Part shown: piece after piece, positions 28,074 through 38,783 of the stretch
Numbering within the stretch: position 1 is the stretch's first letter
Layout of the letters: each line of letters begins with the position of its first letter
Origin: Hypoxylon rubiginosum
Lineage: Eukaryota; Ascomycota; Sordariomycetes; Xylariales; Hypoxylaceae
Length of the DNA stretch: 64,000 nucleotides
Assembly: GCA_902806565.1 (NCBI GenBank)
Contig: CADCXA010000043.1
Location: 62,001-126,000, forward strand
Direction: 5' to 3'
The notes under the pieces: model-generated
What the model saw: the letters and a program-made list of their open reading frames with translations, nothing else
The model's database searches: none
What the model was told of the DNA's origin: nothing
Program-made: the position numbers and the translations under genes

Positions 28074-31000
28074 TGTTATTAAAATAAATATAAAAAGTTT
28101 TAATATAAAATATTTTAATTATCCTTATAAATTTTATTATATTTAAATTATATTATAAAAGTTATATAGTTTTATTTTAAAGTTTTTATTATTAACTTAA
28201 AGTTATTTTTAATATAATATTTTATTTTATCTTTTTTTTTTAAATAAACAACTAAAAATTAAATAAATAAATATATATTATAAATTAAAAATTTTAAAAA
28301 ATAATATATTAATTTATATAATTTAATAAAACAATTATATAAATATTTATTAATTTTATTATAAGGTTAATTTTAATTTTAATTTTATTATAATAACGTT
28401 TTTTTTTAATATAAGTAAATTATAATTTAATTATTACTTTTATAAATATATTTATAAATATATTTAATTATTTTTATAATAATATAAATTTTAATATTAA
28501 TATATATTTAATATTTTTAGTTAAAAAAAAGATTATATAATATTATTTAATTATTATTTTACTTTATTAGTTTTAAATAACTTAGGATTTTAATATATAA
28601 TTTTTATTTATATATTAAATATTTATTTAGTTTAATTATAATTTTAAAGTAAAATAATTTTAAATTTATTATATTATAAGGTTTATATATTATATTAAAT
28701 AATATTATTTACTATAAAATATTATTTAAATTAATATTAATCCTTGAAATTTTAGCTTATATAATATAATTAATATTTATAAATTTTATAAATTAATTAT
28801 AATTTAATAATAATAAAAAAACTAAGTAATATATATAAAATAAGCCTTTTTTTAATATTTAATTATTTAAATTATATTATAGTATTTATTAAAATAATTT
28901 TTTTTTATAATATTATCTAAAAGTATTTTTTATTTTTAATTAAAAATATAAATATTAATATTAAATTAATTACTTATAATTTAACTTAAAAAAAGCTTAT
29001 TTTTTATTTTTAATTAATTTAAATTAATAGTAAAAATAATAAAAAGGATTAATTAATTTAAATAATAAATAACAACTATTAAATTTTAATAATAATAAAA
29101 TATAAATTTTTTATTACTAATAAATAAAAATAACAAATATATATTATAATTAATATTAATTAAATTAATATTTTTAATTAAAACAACGTTATAAAACTTA
29201 TTTTAAAAAACTTTTTATAAATTATTTTATTTATATTTTAATTATTTTAAAATAACTTATTTTATAATAATTTAAATATTAATTAAATATTACTAAAAAA
29301 GTTAATTAAATATAAATAAAATTAATATTTTTTATTTATAATTATATAAATAATATTAAAAATATTATTATAAAAATAAATTCCTTTTTTTATAATTTTT
29401 ATTATAAAATTATATATTTAAATTATAATTAATTTCTTTATATAGTTATATTAATATATAAATAAATAATATATATACTAAATAATTTATAAAAACATAT
29501 ATATAAAAAAATAATATTCTTTTTATAATAACTTATTTAATTAAAATAATTTTTTTTTATTATTAATTTCTTTTTATAATATTTAAAATAATATTAATAA
29601 TATTTTTAATTTTTAAAAAGTTTTTATATTACTAATTTACACTTTTTTTAAAAATTATATTTAAATTAAATTTTAATATAAACTAAATTATAAAATTATT
29701 TATATTTAAGTTTTTTAAATTATTTACAGCTTTTTATATTTATTTTTAAATTATAATATATTTTTTAATATATAAATTATTTATATAAATTTTTTTAAAA
29801 AACTATATTAAAATATTTAAATTTAAGTTATTATTATTAATAACAAATTAATATTAAATAACTAATTATAAATTATAAAAATATAATTAAATATATTTAA
29901 ACCGCTTATTTTACGTTATTTTTAAAAAGCTAGTTATATAATATAAAGTTTTTTAAATTTAAAAATAACTAGGATTTAAACTATTAATATTATAATTAAT
30001 AAATTTATATAAAATAAATATAAAAAAAAAACAAAGTTAAACCGTTAAATATTCTTTTAAAATTTTTAAACTTTTAAATTAAAACTAATTAATAATAATT
30101 ATAAAAACTTAGGAAATTTATAGATTTTTATTAATTATATATTTTTATTTTTATAATAAAATATAAAAATCTTATTTTCTTTTATTTTCTTTTTAAAATA
30201 TTTATTAAATTAATAAAATATATTATAAAAATTATATTATTTATTTATAATATTAATATTATAAATATTTATTTATAAAAGTTTATTATTATATAATTAA
30301 ACTTTATAATATTTAGTAAAATTTAATTACTTTTTATAATAAAAATATAAAAAATATAATAAATAATTTTATTTTAAAAACTATTAGTTTAAAATTTAAA
30401 ATAATTATAAAAAATTTTAAAACTTAAACTATTATTACCTAATTACCTTATTTTTTTTAGTTTTAAATTTTTAAAAATATTTAAATTAATAAAATATATT
30501 TAAACTAATTTTATTTAATAATTAATATTGTTTTAAAATATAATATAAATAATAAATATAATAAAAATTTTTTATATAAAATTTAAAAGTTATTTTAAAT
30601 AATATATAAACCTTTTTATATTTAATATAAGTTTTAATAAACTTATATATATTTATTATATAAAAATAAAAAGAAAATAAATAATATATAATTATAATAA
30701 ATTGGTTTTAAATAATAATAAATTTTAAAAAAATTTAGTTATATATTAAAATATAATAATATTTATATATTAAAAATAAATAAAATAATAATAATTAAAA
30801 GAAGTATTTAATATTAATTAAAACTAGAAAATATAAATAAAAAGTTTAAATAAAAAATAAAAAAACTTATAAATAAAAAAAAATATATATAAAACTTATT
30901 TTTTTTTAAGTTAATATTTTTAAAACACGTTTAATATATTTTATTATAATATGTTTTATTATATAAAAAACAAATAAAATAAAAAGTTTTAAAAAAATAA

Positions 31001-32439
31001 ATATATATTAAAATTATTTAAATATTTAAATTATATATTAATATATTATTAATTTGTTTTAAATTTTATTAAAAGTAATTAAATATTATTAAAATATAAT
31101 AATTAAAACTAAATATAAATATATTTTATTTTAACTTTTATTTTAATATATTTAATATTATTAGTTTTTATTTAATTTTATATTTAATATTTTTAAGTTT
31201 TAAAAAAAAGTTAAACATTTTATTAAATTTTAATAAAATAAACGTTAATATAAACTTTAATAAAAAACTTAAGTTATTATTTATTATAATTAAATTAGTT
31301 AATATTAATAACAATAAAAAACTATTTTTTTTAAAAATTATAAATAAAAAAAACAAATTATCCGGTGAACTTATAAAAATAAAAGCTTTTTTATTTATAA
31401 ATATAACTAGAAATAATATTAGTTTATAAAAATTATTTTTTTAATAAAACTATTTTTAATATAACTTATTAAAATTTTAAAAGAGGTTAAAAAATAAGTT
31501 TTATTTTTATAATAATAAGTTTTTATTAACTAAAAAAAAAAAAAAAAAAATTATAATATAAAGCGGTTTTTTATAAAAAAAATATTAAAAGGTTTATTAA
31601 AAAAGTTATTAATATTATAAAAATTTTATATATATAACTAAAAATATTTATTATTAATAAAAACTTTAAAATATTATAATTTTATAAAATAATTATTTAT
31701 ATTATTTAATAAATAATTATTAAAATTTTAATTTAAAAAGTAATAATTAAAAACGATTTTTACGGAAAATTTATATAAAAAAAACAGGAAAAAATTTAAA
31801 ACTAAATAATAAAAAAATAATTTTATAGTTTTAAAAAATATAAATTAATAAGTTAACTTTATTTATTTAAAGTTGGTTTTATTATTATTATTATTATTAT
31901 TTTTAATTTAATATTACTAATAAATAATTATTTTTTATTAGTTTAAAATATAAAATTATTTAACAGATTTAATTTTTAAATAAATTTAATAAATATATAT
32001 ATATTTTTAAAAAAATAAATTACGATAAATAAAAAAGTTATAATAATAATATATTAACCGTTAAAATAAAAGGTAATTATAACATTAAAAATAAAAAAAA
32101 ATATTTATATATTTTAAATTTAAAAAAGTTTTATAATTAGGTTTTAATATTAAAAAATGTTTATTTTATTATATAATTTAATAAGTTAAATAAATATTTA
32201 TTATAAATATTAAAAATTAAATTATAGTTAAATAAAAATAAAAAATAAAACTTAAACGTGATAAAAATAAAAAAAATAAAAAATTAAGAAAAATAAAAAA
32301 AAATATATAAAAATAAAAAAATAAGTTTATCTTTTTATTATATATAAATATAAATATAAATTAACGTTTTATTATTAATATAACATAAAATACTTAAAAA
32401 ACATCCACGGTTAAAAGTTTAAATTAATATAAATAATTT

Positions 32440-33060
32440 ATTTTTAAATTAATATATTTTATTTTTAAAAACTTAATTAATTATAAACTATTTATTTTTT
32501 AAATATAATTAATTAAATTTTATTAAATATATTTATTATTTTTAAAAACTTTAATAATTATAAATTATTTATTTTTTAAATATATTTAATTAAGTTTAAT
32601 TAAATATATTTAAATTAAAATTAAAATTTAAATGTTTTTTTATAAACTTTATAAATATAATAAAAAAAGTTTAAGTTAATTAAATAATAAAAATAATAAT
32701 TATTTATTTATTTTTTAATTATAATTAGTTAAATTTAATTAATTATATTTAAAGTTAATTAAAAAATTAATACTTTTTTATAAAATTTATAAATATAATT
32801 AAAAAAATAATAAGTTAATTAAATAATTAAAAGTTAAATAAATAAAAGTTACGTATTTTTTAATTATATTTAATTAAATTTAATTAATTATATTTAAAGT
32901 TAATTAAAAAATTAATATTTTTTTATAAAACTTATAAATATAATAAAAAAACTATAAGTTAATTAAATAACTAAAAATTTAATTATTTATTTTATAAATA
33001 TATTTAATTAAATTTAATTAAACTTATTTAAAAATATTTTAAATATATTAAAATTTTATT
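32440..33060. repeat. degenerate tandem array, about 140-155 bp period
   Basis: The anchor TTATAAACTTTATAAATATA (or variants) lies at about 32,640, 32,778 and 32,933. Each is followed by AAGTTAATTAAATAA and then TTTAATTAAATTTAATTA. Earlier partial units start near 32,440. A related single copy lies at about 34,640-34,930. This is a decayed minisatellite inside the AT-rich element. Confidence 0.6.
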
Positions 33061-33111
33061 TTATATATTTATATATTTTTTTAAATATATTCAATTAAAT
33101 TTAATTAAATA

Positions 33112-33372
33112 TTATAATAAAGTAAAACTTTAATATCTTATAATTAAAAGAAGATATTATAAATAATAATAAATATAAAAGATATATTAAAAATACGTTA
33201 ATTAGTATAAATATTTAATTAATATTAAAGTATTATATATAATAAAAATAATATTTAAAGAAAAGGTTATTTAAGTGTAATATTTAAATAAGTTATATAG
33301 TAAGTTTAAGTTATATATAGTTTAAAATATTATATAATATTTTAATATTTTAATATCTTAATTTTATTATAA
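33112..33372. repeat. 261-bp direct repeat, copy A
   Basis: The partner is 34,379-34,639. The two align end to end without gaps at a constant offset of 1,267 bp. Every difference I can find by eye is a C/T or G/A transition, which is a direct RIP signature. They could be the long terminal repeats of a small element or a simple duplication. Confidence 0.75.
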
Positions 33373-33537
33373 CTTTTTTTTATAATAATAATAAGTTTTT
33401 ATTAAATTAAAGTTATATAAAATAAATAAATAAATAAATAAATAAATAAGTAACTAAATATATAATTATTAAGTTTAAGTAAGCTTTAAAAAAAAAAAAA
33501 TTTTTAGGATATGTATATTAATAAACTTTTTTTTTAT

Positions 33538-33598
33538 AGCTTTTTTTTTTATATTTAATATTTTATAGCTTTTTTTTTTATATTTAATATTTATATTT
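33538..33598. repeat. 29-bp tandem duplication
   Basis: The unit TATAGCTTTTTTTTTTATAT plus TTAATATTT occurs twice in direct succession. Confidence 0.65.
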
Positions 33599-33769
33599 TT
33601 TTATATGTAATTAATGTTTTAATTAACTTGATATTATCTTGGATTTTTTTTTTAAAACCTTAAAATTTTAATACCTAGGATTTAATTTAATTTAAACTTA
33701 AATTTAAATTTAAACTTAAATTTAAACTTAGATTTAGATTTAAAAAAGTAATTATACGGGGTATTTTAA

Positions 33770-34070
33770 GCTTTAAAATTATTTTTTTATATTTGATTTT
33801 TATTTAATATTTTACTTAGTATTTTAAGTATTTAATATTTTTATAGTTAATATTTTAATAATTAAGATTTTATAAATTTTAATTAATTAGTATTTTATAA
33901 TTAATATTTTATTTGGTATTTTAAATATTTAGTATTTTTATAATTAGTATTTTAATAACTAAGATTTTATAGGTTTTAATTAATTAATATTTTATAATTA
34001 GTATTTTACTTAGTATTTTATTTAATATTTTATTTAATTGGTATTTTATAATTAATATTTTATACAATTA
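33770..34070. repeat. 97-bp tandem repeat, about 2.5 copies
   Basis: AAGTATTTAATATTTTTATA at 33,826 recurs as AAATATTTAGTATTTTTATA at 33,923, and the rest of the unit matches. A shorter partial copy follows. The differences are mostly transitions. Confidence 0.65.
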
Positions 34071-34378
34071 ATAAGTATTATTTATAACTAGTAATATTAT
34101 ATATAAATTAATCGGTATTATATTAATTTAACTGGTAAATATTATAAATAATTTTACTTATAAATATTTAAAAATTTTTTAATATATAAATTTTAATATA
34201 ATAAAAAAGAAAAATAATAAAAAAAAATAAAAAACTTTAAAACTTTTATATTTAAAAACTTATAATATTTATTTTAATTAATATAATATAAAGTTATCGT
34301 ATTAATTAAAATAAATATAAAATAAACGGTTTTTTTAAAACTGTAATTATATAAATTTAAGTTTAAATTAAGTGTTAA

Positions 34379-34639
34379 TTATAATAAAATAAAATTTTAA
34401 TATTTTATAATTAAAAAAAGATATTATAAGTAATAATAAATATAAAAAATATATTAAAAATATATTAATTAATATAAATATTTAATTAATATTAAAATAT
34501 TATATATAATAAAAATAATATTTAAAGAAAAAGCTATTTAAATATAATATTTAAATAAGCTACGTAGTAAATTTAAATTATATATAGTTTAAGATATTAT
34601 ATAATATTTTAACACCTTAGTATTTTAATTTTATTATAA
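34379..34639. repeat. 261-bp direct repeat, copy B
   Basis: Partner of 33,112-33,372, same strand, gapless alignment. Copy B keeps C and G at some sites where copy A has T and A, and the reverse also occurs, so both copies were mutated independently. Confidence 0.75.
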
Positions 34640-35079
34640 TATATTTAAAAATAATAATTAAAATATATTAAAATATTTTTTTATAAATTTATATATTTTT
34701 TAAACATATTTAATTAAATTTAATTAAATTTATTTATATTATAATTAAAAAACCAAGTTATTTTTTTATAAGTTTTATAAATATTATTAAAAAAACTATA
34801 AATTAATTAAATAATTAAAAATAAAGTTATTTAATTTTTTAATTTTTAAATATATTTAATTAAAATTAAATAAATAATTTTAAATAATTTAAATATCTTT
34901 TTATAAACTTTATTAATAATATAAATTAATTAAATATTATAAATAAATAATTATAAAAATAATAACTAATAATATAATTTAAAATATTATAAATATTATA
35001 AAATTTATTTAGTTTTAATTAAAAAAAAAAAAACTATATTATAAGTTTATATAATATTATATTTATTAAAATAAAAGTT

Positions 35080-35270
35080 ATAATTAAAAATTAAATTTAT
35101 TATATTTTTTTATATTATATATAAAATTTATATTAATTAATTAATTATATTTTAACGTATGTTTTTTAAAAAAAAAATTATAATTAAAAGTTAAATTTAT
35201 TATATTTTTTTATATTATATTAATATTTATATTAATTAATTAATTATATTTTAATATATATTTAATAAAT
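35080..35270. repeat. 100-bp tandem duplication
   Basis: TTAAATTTATTATATTTTTT at 35,091 recurs at 35,191 with its downstream TTAATTAATTAATTATATTTTAA. The copies differ by a few substitutions and a small length change. Confidence 0.65.
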
Positions 35271-35557
35271 TTTTTATAAAATTAATTAATTTATTTTATT
35301 ATAACTTAAAAAAATTAATAATTAATATAATTTAATAAAACTTGTTTTATATAATTTTTTTATATTATTTACATTTTTATAGATTTTATTATAATAAAAC
35401 CGTAAAAGAAAATGTCGAAAAGTGCGGGGTAATTTTAAGTATATGATTGGTCGGTGAAATTGTGACAATACTAATAAAATAAAGAGAAGTTGATACTACT
35501 AGATAAAAGTCCGAAGATATATTTTCTAAAGGTAAACCACCTTTCGTCGCCGTAGGA

Positions 35558-36669
35558 TTGAGCGCACGTTGACTCAACATGGTACGATGAAGTGCGCGAC
35601 AGGTCAAGGTGCCCAAGCTGTGACTAAAGGTGAATATCACTCGGCATTTACCATCAACGAAGCCCTATCTGGGTTTGTCCCAAAACCGGTAGGATGGGGC
35701 AAATATCACAACGGTGAATCACTCGTATTCTTCTTCCTGGGAGATTTTCATGATATGCATCTTTCCATCGCTCCCGAGCCGGCCAACTTCATGTCGAAAA
35801 TAGCAGAACTCTATCAGAGCACTTCCCCAAACGGCATGTTTAGATTTCACGTTCTAACGGTATGTGGGAAAATGGAACGAACGGTAACTGTAAGTAATTT
35901 TAGCTGTCCGACTCACTCTCTATCCCTATGTATCGACTTGGGATTAGCCTTTTTACGGAATGAACTCGTTAGGACTGATTCAGCAGATATCCAGGCTTAC
36001 AGCGTTATCTTCATTGTGTAGTGGGAGGGAAGCTGGGCCGAATCCTTTACCCATCAGCTCAAGGATGTCATAAAGTATGACAATGAGACGAACGGACCGT
36101 GGCCAGAATACGACGCAGCATGTAAGCAACTTATCGACATGGTTATACCGACACTTCTAGGCGCTCTGCAGTCTGACGGAAGGAATATTACCCCATCATT
36201 GATACACGGTGATTTGTGGGAGAATAACGTTGGGACCGACGTTGAAACAGGCGAGACGGTCCTGTTTGACCCTGGATGCACCTACGCCCACAATGAAATG
36301 GAATTCGGTACCTGGAGGTGCACATGGACATGTTACTTCAACACGCCCGCCTATATGCAGATGTACCAACGCCATATCAAGCCCTCGGAGCCAGTAGAGG
36401 AATGGGACGACCGCAATCGCCTCTACAGCATCCACCCGTACCTAAATGATTCGGCGGGACATGCAGGAAGCGCTTCAAGGGAAATGTTAATAATATTCCC
36501 ATAATACTTCGCAAAATCTCAGTAACTAATCTATCTTAGAGCTTACAATGACATGCTATATCTTTGCGAGAAATACGGCCCGTTGGACAGCTTAGAGAGA
36601 TACGACCCAGGACAGGATATAAGCGTTACAGGAGTTCATACCTCATTTGTCATAAAACAGTTAGAATGA
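35558..36669 (+). pseudogene. fructosamine-kinase-like gene, 3' part (split by insertion)
   Basis: Exons are 35,558-35,889, 36,022-36,485 and 36,540-36,669. Both introns keep phase (GTAAGT...TAG and GTTAAT...TAG). The protein contains KCATGQGAQAVTKGEYHSAF, then FLGDFHDM, the catalytic-loop-like LIHGDLWENNVG (HGDxxxxN) and the metal-site-like LFDPGC, ending FVIKQLE. This is the fructosamine-3-kinase fold (phosphotransferase family), expected to act on glycated amines in the cytosol. The first in-frame ATG is at 35,587, but homologous coding begins right at the element boundary, 35,558, so the gene lacks its own N-terminus, which lies at 19,768-20,007. If transcribed from a new start, a protein without the N-lobe beginning would result. 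Confidence 0.8.
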
Positions 36670-37091
36670 AGTTTATCGTTGCTGATCGTAGTAAATCAAG
36701 AGCGGCTGGCCTGCTTTTAAATCACAGAGGTGATTGCGAAGTGGTGAAGAGGTGAAGATGACTGTCTGACTATGAAAAAGGGGGCAGAAATGACGATACA
36801 AATCCGAGCCGACAATGCAGCAACGGTGTTTCGGCAAATACAGTGCCTAGCAGGCCGCACGGCTCGGCCCACATTAATAATCTAGCTGTGTAAGAGCATC
36901 CACGACTTCGGAGTTACGACGCTCGGAGGTATGCAGAGTACAATCCGGGACTGGACAAACGATAGTGAACGAACCCCGACGCACAGAGAAGAAAAGGAGC
37001 CAGTAATTCCTTTAGAGCTCGAGGCTGACATGGCTTTTGTTAGACTTGTTAGCTTTCGAACAGGTGGTGATCCTGTTGTAAGAATCTCCCA
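36670..37091. other. intergenic, upstream of AIM32
   Basis: No gene seen. It probably holds the promoter of the downstream gene. Short open frames here have no recognisable content. Confidence 0.5.
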
Positions 37092-38260
37092 ATGTCTCTG
37101 CGACCGCTAGCTAGAGCAGCGTGGAGGCTGCGCGCCGCCGCCCCGAGACGAAGCAACGTAATTACACTTGCGCCGACGCGCCGATGTTTGAACACGGTCC
37201 CGAAGTGCCCAGAGCCGACATGCGACTGCGCGGATACACCGTCGATGCCATGGGGCAAGGGAATTGACAAGGACGCCAACCTCAACGGCCTTATCGCAGC
37301 CTACGCCCAGCAGGTCTTGATCTGTACCGGTAAGGACGACTGGGCCTCGCGCATAGAGGAAGACAACAGTGGCGACAACCTAGCCGCTGACCTGAAGGAG
37401 CTGATCGGTCGGGGAGGTGTATATAGTGATGTGAGTCCAATTGCTCAGCTCTTCCGAGGGACTGGCTAAGGAATTCCGTGCGCAAGTCCCAGGTTGCGGT
37501 GGAATGATGTGTACATTTTGCTAACGGTAAGTGATAGCCCTTCCACAACATCTCTATCGCGAACTCTTCTTTCCCCTCCGCAATCTCTAGACGACCAGAG
37601 ATACAATCCACTTCCGTCTACCTACTTCCGAGCTTCAAATACATACCCTTCCTGCCGCGAGTGTCTTTCGACTCTGTGCAAGCTCTGGTCAAGGGGTACC
37701 TGCTGCCGGAGAAGCTCCACCCGATGAACGACGGCCTGTCGCCCATACATAAGGACCGGCTGCTTAGAAAGGAGGCTTATCAGCACGCCCTCTACGGCGT
37801 GCGTGATGTAGACGATGTGCTCGTTCTAATATGCGGACACGGACAACGAGACCAGAGATGCGGCATCTACGGGCCCATCTTACAAGCGGAGTTCGAGAGA
37901 CAACTGCCGCAGGCAGGAATAGACGTCCTCCAGGGGCCGGCGTTAGACGAGAGCATCTCAGCGCCACGACTTTCCGGTGCTGCAACAGGGACGGAGGAAG
38001 TACCGCGCACGGCGAGGGTAGCCCAGATCAGCCATATTGGCGGGCACAAGTACGCAGGCAACGTCATCATCTATCTACCGCCGAGCCTGACGAATAACGC
38101 CGGTAACCCGCACCCCCTGGCCGGCCACGGTATCTGGTACGGGCGCATAGACCCGAAGCACGTAGAAGGGGTCATTAAAGAGACTATAGTAAACGGCAAT
38201 GTTATTGCTGACCATTTCCGGGGCGGGATCAACCAGGACGGGAAAATCCTTAGATTATAG
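37092..38260 (+). CDS. Aim32-like thioredoxin-fold ferredoxin, mitochondrial
   Basis: Two exons, 37,092-37,430 and 37,538-38,260, with a phase-0 intron (GTGAGT...TAG), give 353 residues. The first 25 residues are Arg/Ala-rich with few acids, like a mitochondrial presequence. The N-terminal part has CPEPTCDCADTPSMPWG. The C-terminal thioredoxin-like domain carries the family [2Fe-2S] ligands as C212-x8-C221 (CGHGQRDQRC) and H279-x3-H283 (HIGGH), then AGHGIWYGRI and HFRGG. Yeast Aim32 and Apd1 belong to this sucrase/ferredoxin-like family. Aim32 is a mitochondrial redox protein linked to thiol quality control of imported proteins. All expected ligands are present, so it should be functional. 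It lies head-to-tail with the next gene about 520 bp away. Confidence 0.85.
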
Positions 38261-38783
38261 ATATACTGGTTTTTGGCTCGGCGGAGACGCTGCTCCGTAT
38301 ATAGACTCACGTTCTTGTGTATTATATCGAAATCTCCAATGGCGTGGGCATTGTGTCTTAGAGGAGAAGGTAGATATGGGAAAAGGCATGGTGGTACAGT
38401 TGGGATACAGCAGTAAGATACTATGCGATCTCAACTCTGAATACATCTATGAGAGACGAAACACATTACCTTTCACATTATCAATCTCACCTTGATCTAC
38501 ATAATAGTCGCTCGTAGTACTAAATTTGATCACTCCATGACGTCGTATTCCACTAATTAAAAGCATCTCGACTTTAAATGCTGGCAGAAGATGTAATTCA
38601 CTAGGGATCCAGTTCCAGGTCTATCCCCAAGCGCGGTTTCAAGCGCCGGGCCGCTACCAGCTGGCACTTTAAATATTTTACAGGACTTATTCAAAGTTCA
38701 CCAACATTTACGGTGTGGTCACAAACATTTGTACAACAAAAGAACCCCTAGCAATTACAAACATTAAACATGAGTAGATATCG
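38261..38783. other. intergenic between AIM32 and CYC2-like gene
   Basis: About 520 bp without a supported gene. It contains the 3' end of the AIM32 transcript and the promoter of the next gene. Two short open frames are composition artefacts. Confidence 0.5.

Larger units (their letters stand above)
20008..35557 (-). mobile_element. Helitron-like element (15.5 kb), RIP-degraded, inserted in a kinase gene
   Basis: Read on the minus strand, the element begins TCCTACGGCG at 35,557 and ends GTAGCTAG at 20,008. Eight bases inside the CTAG lies a hairpin with 10-bp arms (20,020-20,029 and 20,034-20,043, one mismatch, 4-base loop). The flanking host bases are A before TC and T after CTAG. TC start, CTRR end, 3' hairpin and insertion between A and T without target duplication are the hallmarks of canonical Helitrons. 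Only about 50 bp at the left and 170 bp at the right keep near-normal composition. The interior is extremely AT-rich, and no Rep or helicase domain can be read. The length suggests nested insertions or an originally large element. The call rests on the termini and on exact repair of the host frame when the element is removed. Confidence 0.7.

Noticed and set aside
35528..35589. Alternative right end of the element just before ATG 35,587 (GA then T)
   Set aside because: It also restores frame, but drops about ten residues that this kinase family normally has before KCATG. The 35,557/35,558 end gives the expected length.
20040..36036. Shared TGGGAGGGAAGCTG at 20,040 (element end) and 36,022 (kinase exon)
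   Set aside because: The surrounding bases are unrelated and neither site is at a junction. Taken as chance, and it does not change the element boundary at 20,007/20,008.
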